Positions 34,234 to 46,015 of a stretch of 64,000 nt of DNA are shown here, in pieces (position 1 is the stretch's first letter; the number at the start of each line of letters is the position of its first letter). The notes beneath the pieces are model-generated. The model was not told where the DNA came from. It did not search any database and was given only the letters and a program-made list of their open reading frames with translations. A program made the position numbers and the translations under genes. The stretch lies in contig CM067366.1 in the NCBI GenBank assembly GCA_034401795.1, positions 85,729,964 through 85,793,963 on the forward strand. Direction: 5' to 3'. Source of the DNA: Chaetoderma sp. LZ-2023a. Lineage: Eukaryota; Mollusca; Caudofoveata; Chaetodermatida; Chaetodermatidae.

Positions 34234-35790
34234 CTATAATTTAGTAATATATTCATGTATATTTGATTTGAATGTCAGCAGAGTAGAAGACTGAGTAATC
34301 GTTTCAGGCAGAGAATTCCACAGTTGCGCTGCAGTGTATTTGAAGCTCTTTCTGCCATATTCCGTTTTAATCTTCGGAAGTTGTAGGTGATTGCGTGTTT
34401 TGGAACGTAAATTTCTAGTGTGCGCCACCCCAACGGAAGTGAACATGTCTTTCATGTAACCAGGGCCCAGACCATTTCTAGATTTATATGTCATGATACA
34501 CATTTTATTTTGCATTCTTTTAGTTAAATTTGTCCAGTTTAATGTTTCATATAGTTGTGCAGATGGTGTCCTGTAAGGCATGTCTAATATCACCCTAGCA
34601 GCCCGTTTTTGTAGTTTTTCTAAACTGTCCAATAATGTAGGTGAAGACGGGCAAAATACAAGACTACAATAATCAATGTGTGAAAGGATATACGACTTAT
34701 AGAAAAGATTTCGTTGCTCAATGCTAAGATAATGTTTATTTTTCCGTAGAATATAAATCAAGGACGAAATCTTTTTACAAAGTTTGCCTATATGTTCTTT
34801 CCATGCAAGCGTATTGTCTATGTATACTCCTAAAAGTTTGTCAGATTCCACAACATTTAAGCTTCCACGATTTGTAGGGAGTATAACATTATTATTTACT
34901 TGTTTCAATTTATGCTTAGTTCCTAACATCATAAACTTAGTTTTGTCCGTATTTAACAACATTTTATTATTTACACACCATTCTTCTACCGACTTCATAC
35001 CGTTAATTAGATTTTCTTGAATTTCAGCGACATTTGAGCTAGCAGCATGCATAGTTGTATCATCAGCATACATATCCATAAGATTGTTGACACACATGGG
35101 TAAATCATTAACATATAAAATGAACAGAAGTGGCCCTAAAACTGAGCCTTGTGGTACTCCTATATCGATGGGCAGTGGTTTAGAATTCTTTCCAGAAATT
35201 GAAACGTATTGTTGTCTGCCATTTAAATATGAAGAAAACCACTTTAATGTATTATAGCTGAATTTGTAAATACTTAATTTTTGTAATAGGATGTCATGAT
35301 TGACAAGATCAAAGGCCTTTTTAAAGTCGATCATAATAGAACCAATAAGGTCGCCATTATCTATGGAAAAACGCCATCTTTCTACTAGATTTAACAACGC
35401 AGTTTCACATGAATGGTTAGGTCTGAAGCCTGATTGCGACTCCACTAATAAATTATACTTGGTTATAAATTTATAAATATGATCATGTATGTGTCGTTCA
35501 ATAACCTTAGATATAATGGGTAATATAGAGATAGGCCTATAATTGCTAACATTGGTTTTTGAATCAGATTTATGTAGAGGCTTTACTTTTGCACATTTCC
35601 ACATTTTGGGGAATTCTCCCGTAGCTATGCTTTTGTTTATAATAAGTGTAATTGAGGGTGCAATTATTGATGCTGCTGCTTTGAGGAAGTGTGCGTTCAA
35701 TTCATCATAACCAGATGACTTATTTGTTTTTAAGTTGCTAAGTTCTCTGGACACATATTCAACGGTTATATATGGAATTCGAAACTATAT
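34234..35790 (-). pseudogene. LINE ORF2 reverse transcriptase segment (intact 506-codon frame)
   Basis: The RT palm and thumb are complete. The landmarks are SNYRPISILPIISKVIE, SQSGFRPNHSCETALL, DFKKAFDLVNHDILL, GVPQGSVLGPLLFILYVND and the catalytic MYADDTT, followed by the thumb region and a C-terminal tail ending in EYITKL. The first Met (35754) is not the true start: upstream codons FRIPYITVEYVSRELSN continue the frame back to a one-base shift near 35785 that separates it from the endonuclease frame. The retained YADD indicates an RT that lost activity only through frame breaks in this copy. Confidence 0.88.
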
Positions 35791-37090
35791 TTTCTGGAAC
35801 TTTAGTAAAAACATGATCTGATAGCTTATCAAATGCCATTGGCCTTTGTTTTATCATGGAGTGTGTCAGTTTTGACGCGATTGTACTGAAATATGTATTA
35901 AAATGTTCAGATTGCATTTGTGGGTTTTGAATTTCACTTCCATTATCATCACAGATTATTGAAGGTAATTTGTTTGCCTTGGGATTTATGTCTTTTAGAA
36001 TTTTCCATATATTAGCCGGATTACTTTTTCCTGCTTTTAATTTATTTGCAAAATAATCTCGTTTAGATGCTTTAATCAAATACGCAACTCTTTGCTTTAA
36101 CATTTTAAAATGCAACATGTTTCCTAGGATTTTATGATAATCCCTTTCTTTCATTGTTTTTAAAATTTCTCTGTTCATCCATCCCGGTTGACATACACGT
36201 TTAACTCTGCGTTCAATGACAGGAGCGTGTTTATTTATAATGTTGATGAATTTTGCATACCATTGATCAGTCGCTTGATCAGGACTACCCAAATAACCAA
36301 TAGAACGCCAATCACATACAGACAGGTCACTAAGAAACTTAGCTTCATTAAAGCTTTTGATGCTCCTGTATTTAATAAGTTGGTGCGAATTTCGAGTTTT
36401 GAATGGTTTACATTTGCGTACAGCGAATATTGGATAATGGTCACTTAGTGCCAAAGAGCCGACATGTGACGATTGAATTTTGTCTTTATCTGTGACATAA
36501 ACATGGTCAATCAGTTTTGATGTTTTCTCAGTAACTCTGGTTGGATTACGTATAAATTGCTCTAAATGAAAAAGTTCAATTAAAGACTGTCATTTATGAT
36601 TATCTGCTTTAATAAGGTCGAAATTAAAATCTCCTACAAGTATAATATCTGAGTTTTCGGAATATACCTTTTCTAACATAGCTTCAAATTCATCAATCCA
36701 GATAGCGGGTGAATCAGGGGGTCTATAGACACAGTCCAATAGGAAAGGCTTGGTCTTAAAGGGTCTAATTTCAATCCATAGAGTTTCCAGATCATCGGTT
36801 TCAAAATTTAGTTTCCTCACATATGAATAGTTATCAGCTATATATAGTACAATTCCACCACCGTCCCGTTCTTTTCTGTCCTTTCTTTCATTAACATAGC
36901 CTTCAATTTCAATGGAGTTATTTGGGATTGTTGATGAGAGAAATGTTTCAGCGGTACAGAAAACTTCGTTCTTTTTCACACTTCTCCATAATCAGTTTTA
37001 ACTGGTCAATCTTAGGCACCAGGTGCTGTACATTTAAATGACCAATCCTAATTCCTTTAGAATTAATATTGAAAGACGGCAGATCAATGG

Positions 37091-37110
<20 letters not shown>
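35759..37110 (-). pseudogene. LINE ORF2 AP-endonuclease segment, broken
   Basis: The APE-type endonuclease nicks target DNA for target-primed reverse transcription. Seen here: RIGHLNVQHLVPKIDQLK (domain start near 37050), a frameshift near 36965, then AETFLSS, DGGGIVLYI, CVYRPPDSP and GDFNFDL. A TGA at 36590-36592 interrupts the frame. LIDHVYVT and SDHYPIF (catalytic SDH) then follow, with a linker to RT. After 36965 the frame is single apart from that one stop, ending at 35759 by frameshift. An Asn run from an AAT repeat lies just upstream near 37100-37130. Confidence 0.85.
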
Positions 37111-37130
<20 letters not shown>

Positions 37131-37174
37131 AGTACGACCGCCGCCCCCGCCACCACCACAACCAACACCACCAT

Positions 37175-37299
37175 CTAACAACCACCGCCGCCACCACCAC
37201 CACTGCTACTACCACCACCAACACCATCATCACCACCGCCACTAACATCATCATCATCATCATCATCAACAGCAGCAGCAGCAGCACCGTCAATTACGC

Positions 37300-37343
<44 letters not shown>

Positions 37344-37831
37344 CCATTGGCATGATCATTATCATTGCCATGATCGTCGTCATTATCATGATGATCATCA
37401 TCATCATCATTGTCATGATCGTCATCATTGCCATGATTGTCAACATTGTCATGATCATCATCATTATCGTGATCGTCATCATTGTCAAGATCGTCATCAT
37501 TGTCATGATCGTCATCATCGTCATAGTTGTCATGATCGTCATCATCGTCGTTGTCTTCATCAGATGGTATATTATTAGCGCGTATGCCGCATTTTGGCAA
37601 GATACCACTATTACTCGTATTGTTACTGAGTAGTTGATATCTATTACTGAGCAACAGATTAGAATAACTATGATACTCAATACAATGTTTGGACTCATCA
37701 CTACATACCATACATACTGAATTGACTGTACGTTTACTCGAGGAGTTTACTGCGGGAAGACCAGACAGTTTTACATTCATATCAATGTCATTAGTCATAG
37801 TCCCGTTAGTAACTGCATCCAAACTGTTCAA
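37175..37831 (-). pseudogene. LINE ORF2 N-terminus invaded by a (GAT/GAC)n expansion
   Basis: About 90 codons of ordinary sequence begin MNSLDAVTNG and include a VCMVC pair. They run into about 370 bp of imperfect GAT/GAC/CAT repeat (about 37190-37560), read as Asp/His/Asn-rich peptide, then Gly/Ser. The repeat moves the frame relative to the endonuclease. The acidic peptide should be read as a microsatellite inside a retrotransposon and not as a host acidic protein. Confidence 0.75.
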
Positions 37832-37894
37832 ACACTTAGTTTTGCTTATATTGTATTTAAAATGTTTGTTTGGCTCTACTTCTTGGCCACGTTC

Positions 37895-39630
37895 CTAATA
37901 TACTGGACACGAGTTTAATTTGTGACCGGATCCCATACAACTCCAGCAACGGACAGGCTGACCATGCCGACACTTGCTATACCTGTGGTTGGGTTCCCCG
38001 CAAAAGTACACGACGGCGACCTATGATCCACGACTGTTTATGTGCAGCTTTTCTGCGTGATATAACGCGTTGTCTATGGAACCAGGCCTACATGATGAAT
38101 AAAAGTAATCTGCGGACCTGATCATTGAGAAGTTTAGAAAATGTTCTCTCACCTCAAGATGCTTATTGAATGAGCGGATGAAGTCCTGTCGATACTTTGC
38201 ATCACCACGGGGACATAGCTCGCATATACGTATTTTGCATTCTGGTACTAGCGTTTGTAGATCCATAATTAAATTGTCCATGGATATAAGGGCATCAGCT
38301 AATGATCCATCAGAATTATTTGTACCTGCCATAATAATTATGTCTTTGTACGTATGTAAGTCAGAACTAAGTAGTTTGGAGTGAATATCCTCTATCTTCG
38401 CTCATATGAGGCACAAAACCTCAACCGAATCCTGAAGGCCATTGGTTTTCACGCCTTTTATTATAGAACTCCCAATTATCAATGTCTTTTTAGGAAGTGT
38501 TTTGCTTACTAGCGGACGCGTGTTGCAGTGGAGTTCTCATTTACCTGCGGGATACGTTCATGTAACTGATCTGGTGCAGGTCCATTAACCACTCGCGCGT
38601 AGCTTATTTGTTTGGAAGTCTTTGGTTTAGGAAGCCTTGGCGCTGGCATAGGTTGGTACGCGATAGATCGTGGATATGATGATGACGACGGTTTATTATT
38701 AACTTTAGATTCATCAAGAGTTCCATTCACGGTAGCTTCCATGGCAGCATGTTGGGTGGTGCATTGCAAAACAATATCAGCAACGGCCATCTCAGTGACT
38801 TCTGTCATTGTTTTTGTCTCTGGGCATGTCATCACACCAATTTCATTTGTCATTTTAATACATTTAGATTGTAAGTCACTGGCAAGCCGCTTATTTTCTT
38901 CATGGAGCTCCTTGATTATGACTTCCTTGCTCAGAAGCAGTTCATTAAGCATAAATAGGTCTTGCTGACTGGGTTGGCTATAACTGAACAAATCTTGCTG
39001 CGTGATCTGGTTAAGGCTAGATCTTCGTTGATTACGCGCAGCAGGTGTGCTGGCATATTCTGGACTGAAGAGCTGCTTAGGAAACGTAGTAGTTTCCGGT
39101 GAAAAATACAGTTCATCTTCGCGTAGGGTCAGACCAGAACAGTTTTCATTTAAAATGTCGAATTGTTCATTTTGATTTTGAGCGACATCTGCAATACGGG
39201 TGTCATTATTATCATTATTACTTTTGTCACCATTGTCATCATCACGCTTATCGAATTTATGTTCATCAAATATCAGGCGCGACAAATGCAAAAGATCTGT
39301 TGCAATCCAGTAGCGACAATTCTCTCCTTGTACATGTATGACGGATGTGGTTGGGTAGACTGTAACTGTTACATTACACTCGACATTTTCAGAAACAAGA
39401 CGCTTAATACGGAATATTAATCCATTGTCCTCCTTATTAGTTGACTCACCATAGAATTGCTCAAATGTAGAAATCCATTTGGTTATTGAATTAGAATTCT
39501 TCACTTTTACAGTTACTGAGTATATGTTGGACTTAATTAAGTAGTTTTCATTTTCTTCATAACGAACTGTTTCTATCGCCACACTACTGTTTAGACTGTC
39601 CGCACTTGAATCTCCAGCTATTAGAGGCAT
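37895..39630 (-). pseudogene. LINE ORF1: coiled coil, SGNH hydrolase domain and CCHC zinc knuckles
   Basis: The first 373 codons (39630-38509) have an unassigned N-terminal domain, an Asp/Asn-rich linker, and a probable coiled coil (LNELLLSKEVIIKELHEENK). A one-base shift near 38515 leads to an SGNH-esterase-like domain: KKTLIIGSSIIKG (block I), IIIMAGTNNSDGS (block III) and ICELCPRGD. A TGA interrupts it near 38402. After a TAG at 38021-38023 the frame continues with two zinc-knuckle units. The second is a perfect CX2CX4HX4C (CWSCMGSGHKLNSC); the first has lost its leading Cys (VYFCGEPNHRYSKC). SGNH-type ORF1 is known in CR1/L2-group LINEs, where it is thought to act in RNP or membrane handling. 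Confidence 0.78.
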
Positions 39631-39650
39631 TGCATAAAATGTAGCATCAC

Positions 39651-40640
39651 CAGGTATGACACAGTAGCATTACGGATTATATAAGAACAGATTTATATAC
39701 ATACTTTGAACCATGACTTCCAAGAATCCCATTTTCACGGTAACTATGGGGGTGAGCTTTCGAATATTTTGGAGACTAATTTGACTGGGTTCTGCTGCTT
39801 ATTAAATAGTAAAGCTCTTCAATTCGTACAGCTGAAGGACTTTTCAATGTTCCTGTTGGACATAGCTACGCCAGTCATTACGTTTTTTGACTGCGCCGTC
39901 CCCCTACTGGGGAGGGGTTGGTGGCGGGGTGGGGTTGTGGAGGGGGGGGACTAATTGATTATAACGGCGAGGCTCTACAATATCTGACGGCTCTTGCTAA
40001 AATATGTGCTCACTTATTACAAGTGTATACTTACAAAACATAACCAGAAATTCTGTCTTGTTTTACAAACATTTCAATTTATTCTTTAGATGTTCTATAC
40101 CATCGAGTAGGCGGTTTCACAGCACAGCTTATACATGTAAATATATTTGCAAAGAAAAACTGAAATTCTACCTTGCATCGAAAACGTTTTAATTTATTTT
40201 TTAGGTCCTCTATACCAAACGGTTTCAGGTTTCACGGAAACTGGGAGTTAAAAAAACCTCTAACCATTATCTTTCTGCTTTCAAAGGCTAGGCCTAGTTG
40301 TTTCACGGTCAGTACAAGAAAGATTTGTGTAGATTATGTAAACAATAATACTGAAAATTGTCTACATGTGTGCAGCAACGGTTTACGGCAGCAGTTTCCA
40401 AAATGAATACAAGTTATCATGTAGTTATCATATGTAGATAAATGTTTGTAATTTCAGCGATGTATGCGTTAGGTTTTAACGCATTTCTGTCATTCTTACC
40501 GCCTCTCAGTATTACCGTATTTCCCTATTTATTTTTACCATAGATTTGTAGTTCCGTATTTTGCATGCTATTTAAGCAGAATTTCTATTCCAATTAACAA
40601 AAAAATAATTTATTTACTTGAGTTTTGGAGGCTACATACA
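39651..40640. other. Non-coding with a degraded foldback remnant
   Basis: GAATATTTTGGAGACTAATT and TGACTGGGTTCTGCTGC near 39755-39800 match the left half of MITE-M. A G-rich run (39908-39950) follows. FEATTTATTCTTTAGRTGTTC-type words (CATTTCAATTTATT near 40068 and CGTTTTAATTTATT near 40182, each with TTTAG and CTATACCA) suggest a diverged duplication. No gene was seen. Confidence 0.45.
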
Positions 40641-40831
40641 TTTCTGATTGTCTGCGTCAGATGTCAGTCAGCCAGTGAAGATCCAGCGGTCGAGACATCT
40701 ATTCCATTCCCCCATAGTGAGCGTAAGCGTATGAGCGGTCAAGCCAATATATATCCTAATCTATGGTTCCAACTAAAAATAGAGGCACGCTCTATCTATC
40801 TCTCTAGTTAGCTGTTGGAGACCACAATCCT

Positions 40832-41690
40832 TTGCGCAAAATGGCCGCGCCTATACGCAATTCTATACACAACACGAATATAAGCGTAGCCGTGAGCGGC
40901 CACACAATAGGTAGAGTCACTAGTAGTAATGTAAATTGTGTAAATAGTAAACCCAATCAATTCATCCCAGCCTGTATATACACTAATGCCGACAGTGTCA
41001 TAAATAAACGGGAGGAACTGAAGAGCATTATAGAAGATAATCCCGCGTTGGTTTGTATCTCAGAAGTGTTTCCCAAAAACAGTAATACACGTAGCCCTAT
41101 ACAACTAAGCGAATTACAACTGGTTAATTATGACACATTCACAAACAATGCTCCTGCCAAAGGGGTTGCAATTTTTGCGGATAAAGCACTGAACGCTCAA
41201 AAGTACGAACCACCCAACAGTAGCAATTTCAGTGAATCGGTGTGGTGTACATGGAGAACACTAGAAAATAGAAAATTTTTAGCTTGATGCATATACCGCA
41301 GCCCAGGTTCTGGTGACACCAACAACAATAATTTAGCATCATTATTTGAAACTATCGATGAAAGTCATGCAGATTACATACTGACCACGGGGGACTTCAA
41401 CTTTCCCAACATAGATTGGACAACTGGACTATCCTCGGACCCAGTTGGTCAAGTCATCGTGCAAGCTCTCCAAGACAGTTTTCTCCTTCAACACACCATC
41501 GAGCCAACGAGACACAGACCCCATCAGGCAGCTAACTTATTGGATCTAGGTATTACGAATGATGCGGATATGATAACAGAGATTACACATGAGGCACCAC
41601 TTGGTAAAAGTGACCATGCCCTCTTAAGAATATCTATGCACCCAGACCTACTTTCAGATCACACCATAATGTAAAACCTAAGTTCCTTCT
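40832..41690 (+). pseudogene. LINE endonuclease domain fragment
   Basis: An APE-type endonuclease of a second LINE, on the plus strand. YTNADSVINKREELKSII (equivalent to the NARSLxNK start), PALVCISEVF, KGVAIFADKA and VWCTWRTL lead to a TGA at about 41284. CIYRSPGSGDTN, TTGDFNFPNIDW, LLDLGITND and GKSDHALLRI (SDH motif) follow. Two frames are needed. The frame 40832-41287 may begin at the ATG near 40832 (CAAAATGG), but ORF2 starts are uncertain. Similarity stops where MITE M5 begins. Confidence 0.8.
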
Positions 41691-41695
41691 AAACA

Positions 41696-42008
41696 TGAAT
41701 CACGTCGATAAGTACGTCACGAACGCATATTTGAAGACGGTCTATGCTTTGTTGTACAAATTGTTTGCTTTTACTATTTAATAAATATTCTGCTGAATAT
41801 TTTGAAACTAATTTGACTGGGCGCTGTTGCTGCCATAGGCAGCAACAGCACCCAGTCAAATTAGTTACACAATATTCAACAGCTTCCCTGTATAGTTTTC
41901 AGGAAATTGATAGCTAGGGCATTTGGGGGATCGATCAATTCCAACACGGCGAGGTGTGGGTGGAGCTTAGCTAGTGATGGGCGGGGCATGGCTAAAAATG
42001 GAAAGGTC
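41696..42008 (+). mobile_element. MITE-M copy M5, inserted in a LINE
   Basis: It contains GTACGTCACGAACGCATATT, TTTAATAAATATTCTGCTGA, the intact central palindrome GACTGGGCGCTGTTGCTGCC-ATA-GGCAGCAACAGCACCCAGTC (arms about 20 bp), TATTCAACAGCTT, GGAGCTTAGCTAGTGATGGG and GCTAAAAATGGAAAGG. It separates LINE endonuclease from LINE RT sequence. It is the best-preserved palindrome of the family. Confidence 0.85.
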
Positions 42009-42914
42009 CATTACCGCCCAATGAGCCTAACGTGTATCCTCTGTAAAGTACTTGAATCCTTCGTACGGGATGCCATTATGGAATACATGAAATCAAGTAA
42101 GTTACTAACAGAGGCTCAGCATGGAGTCAGACCAAACCTGTCATGCAAGACGCAGTTGCTGGAATACTTAGAAATAATAACAGATATGTTAGACAGAAAT
42201 GAACCAGTGGACGTTATATACCTGGACTTCAAAAAGGCATTTGACACTGTTCCACATGCAAGACTCTGACTGTTAAATAAACCCAGAGCTTATGGTATTC
42301 GAAAACAAATAGTCAAATGGGTTGGAAGCTTTTTGGCCAATCGTAAACAGCGTGTTCAAGTAAATAATGCCAAATCGGACTGGAAAGATGTGATAAGCAG
42401 TGTCCCCCAAGGAAATGTCCTCGGCCCAGTACTATTCCTTATATTTATAAATAACCTGGCAGATGTGGTAAACTGTATGTGTAAGATTTTCGCAGATTAT
42501 ACTAAACTTATCGAAAACCCAAATGATGATAACCTACAAAATAACATAGATAAAACTTGTAATTAGTCAACAGATTGGCAGCTGCGTTTCAATTCTATTA
42601 AGATTCACGTACTACATCTTGGGAAGAACAACCCCCGGGAGCAGTACTTCATGACCGACACCGACACTCATCCACTAATAGCGATTACTGAAAGTGAAAA
42701 GGACCTTGGTGTATACATTGACGACAGGCTATCCTTTGACACCCAAATCAATACAATTATTACAAAAGCGAATAGAATACTTGGGGTGATCAAAATAACA
42801 TTCACATATATGGACCAAACCATGTTCACTACATTATTCAAGACCCTAGTCCGACCAATCCTGGAATATTGCAATACTGTATGGGCACCTCACATAATGA
42901 GTCTAAGAAACTAG
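42009..42914 (+). pseudogene. LINE reverse transcriptase fragment with mutated YADD box
   Basis: The sequence continues a jockey/CR1-like RT: YRPMSLTCILCKVLE, EAQHGVRPNLSCKTQLLE, DVIYLDFKKAFDTVPHARL, then a stop near 42268, KQIVKWVGSFLANRKQRV and SVPQGNVLGPVLFLIFINN. The catalytic box reads FADYTKL (Tyr codon at 42498-42500) where FADD is expected. A stop at about 42564 is followed by LGVYIDDRLSFDTQIN and PILEYCNTVWAP. Several stops and the lost catalytic Asp make it dead. About 200 residues expected between endonuclease and RT are missing, beyond what the MITE insertion explains. Confidence 0.82.
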
Positions 42915-42934
42915 GGGGCGTACAGCGATTTTCA

Positions 42935-43770
42935 GTACCATACTGTCTGCAATAGATTTGGCCCATATTCGGTTCGAAATTCATACATATGGGCCAATGA
43001 AGTATCAGGCTTAAAAATGTCTACCATGAAGTAATTTCATAGCACACAATTCCATGGCAAAAATTTGCACACGTTTTGGCAGATCCATGGTTTTCGGTAG
43101 CCTACTGTCTGTAATAAGTTTGGCCCTAAAATGTCAGGTACATATATAAATACGCTAATATAATATTGATTTGAAAAAATTCCACCGTAAAGTAATTTTA
43201 TAATACACAACTTAGTAGCGACCAAAAGTTGTCAGATGCCAATAATTTATGTACCGATATCTATGTAGTCTGTTTGTAACCAGCTTTCGAACATCTAAGC
43301 TGTGCAGAACTCAATATGCATTATTATGTACTAGTGCTGTACGAGATATTGCACGATTCTACCATCAAATAATATCATAATTATCAAGTATGTCCATGTA
43401 GTTACTTATTCACAATATGTCCCCATTCAAAGATAGTTGGTTCAATTTATCCACAATCGGATAGCTGTCAATAGGTCCTGGCATATTGCTTGTAATTGGT
43501 TTGGCTCCAGAATTTCACCAATATGTTTACATAGATATATATAAATGCGCTAATAGAATATAGAGTTTAAAAAATTCCATTATGAAGTAATTTCAAAATA
43601 CGCAATTTAGTCCCGACTTGCAGTTTTCAAATATGAATAATTTACTATATATTCAGTATCAGAATCTCTGTACTCGGTTTGTAACCAGGCTTTCGAACAT
43701 AATACCATCTAGAACTCACTTGATATTGCACAATTCTATCATCAAATATTTCTTGCAATAATGTGAAAAT
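42935..43770 (+). repeat. Degenerate ~400-bp tandem repeat
   Basis: TACTGTCTG(C/T)AATA-TTTGGCCC occurs near 42941 and 43102, and a diverged version near 43483. AAAAAATTCCA-Y-TRAAGTAATTT occurs near 43176 and 43567. GTAACCAG-CTTTCGAACAT occurs near 43275 and 43683. The main spacing is about 400 bp, with a partial first unit. No gene. Confidence 0.6.
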
Positions 43771-44400
43771 CTTTCTACATGTCCTATAATTTAGTTCCAG
43801 ATAGAATCTGAATTATCAAACAAAAAAACCCAGAATTTACGCAAATGGTCAACAAGATGGACGGAAAGATGGATGGACTGCCCCAAAATAGAATCTGATT
43901 CTTCCTATAGCCCATAGCTAATCCTATCCAAGGCCGATGCCATTACAACCATCTTAAAGATATGACACTACCAAGAAACTATCATTATTACAATCGCAAC
44001 AACCATCAGCATGGGAAAGGTAAGAAACTGTGAATGATAGTCAGAACCTATGTAATATTGAATGTTAATATAACAAGATAAACAAATTTCCCTCTGTCCT
44101 GCAAATATATTGTCAATTTATCACATGTCCAATGGCTATATCATTATAGTACATTGAGCTTAACTTGAAGCTCACGTCTTCCTATATTATATAGTGCCGT
44201 GCCATTTTTACATGTATACTTTATTTTTTGTTCTATGTAGGGGTCCAAGGTCTAGATATAGTCACTGTCTTTGGTGGACAACCTGTTGTGCTACTGCAAA
44301 TTGTATATTATATATAAAAATGAATTTGAAACTCAACTTGAATTCTAATAATCTCCGGCCACACTATTTGCCATTGATGCCTTGCATCAATATGTGTACT
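43771..44400. other. Non-coding, possible retroposon 3' end
   Basis: 44180-44345 ends with ATAAAAATGAATTTGAAACTC, AACTTGAATTC, resembling LINE 3' ends with short TTGAA-type tails. No ORF is supported. Confidence 0.35.
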
Positions 44401-44403
44401 TGG

Positions 44404-45096
44404 TCAGTTAGAGCTTGGTCTTGGTCGCGCGGAGTTGACCTTGAACACTCTCTTATTCCTTATCATGTACGTATCCTTTGGGTGAGCGAATCTCAGTTCG
44501 GCTAATTCACACCTAAGTTCCCTTTGCTCCTCACTTTCCTTTGGAGTGAAGTCAGGGTTTACGTATACCTTACTAGGGGAGTGCTTCGTTCCTATATTGT
44601 ATTTCATTGCTCCTTTAAGGAGCTTGTCTCTACTCTCCTCTGATCTCAACACTATATTAATGGGTCTGGGTTTGGTTGACTTTTTCCCTAGACGGAAGAA
44701 TGATTTAACTTCCATTGGTGGGATGTCTGCCATTACTGTTATTAGTTCTTCAATTTTAATCTTGTCCTCATTCTTCTTGTCCAGGCCAGACTCACACTCA
44801 CTTTCTGTGACATTTACCAGAACCACATTGCTTTTCCTCCTTTGCCTGTCTTCAAATTCCTGGAAACATTCACTGACTTTTTGCTCTATCTTAGTGTCGA
44901 TATCTCGTATCTGTTCGTCTCGGATGTTGCTTTGCAATTCCATCATGAATAGAATTCTATCCATTTTCTCCTCAAGTTTGGCAAGGCGGTTATCACTGGT
45001 TTTCTTTTTGATGCCACCTCGACACAGGGAGCAGTGCCATATGAGGCCCAAGTCTACTACTAGGCAGATGACAGGTATGTCGCTACATGTATACAT
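44404..45096 (-). pseudogene. LINE ORF1 (coiled coil plus RRM-like), isolated fragment
   Basis: A 230-codon open frame. A WHCSLCRGG word near the N-terminus resembles the end of a PHD-type finger in some LINE ORF1 proteins. A coiled-coil segment (LAKLEEKMDRILFMMELQSN) follows. An RRM-like nucleic-acid-binding part has RKSNVVLVNVTES, VKSFFRLGKKS, RPINIVLRSEESRDKLLKGA, YVNPDFTPKESEEQRELRCE and IRNKRVFKV. Such ORF1 proteins bind the element RNA. The frame is intact but no ORF2 follows downstream on this strand, and the N-terminal finger is truncated, so I call a stranded fragment. Confidence 0.72.
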
Positions 45097-45214
45097 GACA
45101 GGTACATCGCTACAAGTTGGTTGAAAATATGTATGTCTTTATTTTCACAGAATTAAGACATGGCATATAATCTTATAGGGTCTATGAATTGTTTAAGATT
45201 AAGTCTGTATTTTG

Positions 45215-45262
45215 CTATATCGTTTGTTTGTTTGTTTTTTGTTTGTTTTTAATTATATTCTT
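45215..45262. repeat. (GTTT)n microsatellite
   Basis: A GTTTGTTTGTTT-type run with T stretches. The minus-strand frames crossing it have no family features. Confidence 0.85.
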
Positions 45263-45659
45263 TTCATATAAAGTTCTGTGAACTGTACTGTGATGATTAG
45301 CCGTAATGGCATAAAAAGCAATAAAGTATTGTATAGAAAATTGTATAATTAGATGGTTTGAGGAAGTAATTGATACACAGAAACGAGTAAGGTAATAATG
45401 TATGGAGTATATTGTAAGTGGTTTTTTTGTAAAATGAGCACTGTCGTTGCTGCAACATAAATTCCACACGCACCTGCATAATTCCTGTGATTTAAAAGAA
45501 ATATACTGTTAGATTTTAAATTTGATTTTTATAAATACGCAGGTCGAGCCATCCATGCGTATTCCATCATGTTACTTTTGTTTTGCATAGTCTGTTTAGT
45601 ATCGGATTGTTGCAAATTGCAAATAACCCCTTCGTTTTCTCTACAGTAATATGGGTTAC

Positions 45660-46015
45660 GTAATAGTCTGGTATGTATCTATTCCTTAGCACCTTACAGT
45701 GAAAAGGAACTGCATTTCATCTCCTATGACGTTACACCGACCGCATACACGATCGTTTCACTCTATATCAGCCCATCTCATTGTTTCAATAGGGAGTTGA
45801 TGGTTTAGTGTTCGGAATTGACATAATGTTAAGGCTTCATGGTAAGGTAGTATTTTAAGATATTTCTCAAATTCAAATTCTGATTTTACTTGTTTGTCGG
45901 TGAGCCGTGTTGATTCTTGTAAAGTGGCGGCCATTTGTCTATCTACTGTTTCTTTAGGGGGTGTTTCACTTGGCTTGACTAGTAGCTTGCTATTCATATT
46001 GTCCATTGTAAACAT
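45660..46015 (-). pseudogene. LINE ORF2 C-terminal fragment
   Basis: An 85-codon frame ends KILPYHEALTLCQFRTLNHQ then PIETMRWADIE. After a TGA at about 45757 it continues with RVCGRCNVIGDEMQFLF, the same C-x2-C plus GDE-FLF ending as the plus-strand LINE tail at 15486-16091. It is from the same LINE family and dead. Confidence 0.72.

Larger units (their letters stand above)
33890..39650 (-). mobile_element. Near-full-length CR1/L2-like LINE with SGNH-type ORF1
   Basis: A non-LTR retrotransposon on the minus strand. Reading from 39650 downward, it has ORF1 (39630-37895), ORF2 (37831-34234) and a 3' UTR. The 3' UTR ends in an ATT/ATTATT repeat at about 33896-33940, as is common for this group. 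The ORFs carry only a few lesions (two nonsense codons and a frameshift in ORF1; a nonsense codon, two frameshifts and a microsatellite expansion in ORF2). The copy is therefore fairly young but inactive. It lies just 3' of the GT31 gene in the opposite orientation. Confidence 0.88.

Noticed and set aside
37175-37831. Acidic Asp/His-rich host protein
   Set aside because: It is the N-terminus of a LINE ORF2 interrupted by a GAT/GAC microsatellite.
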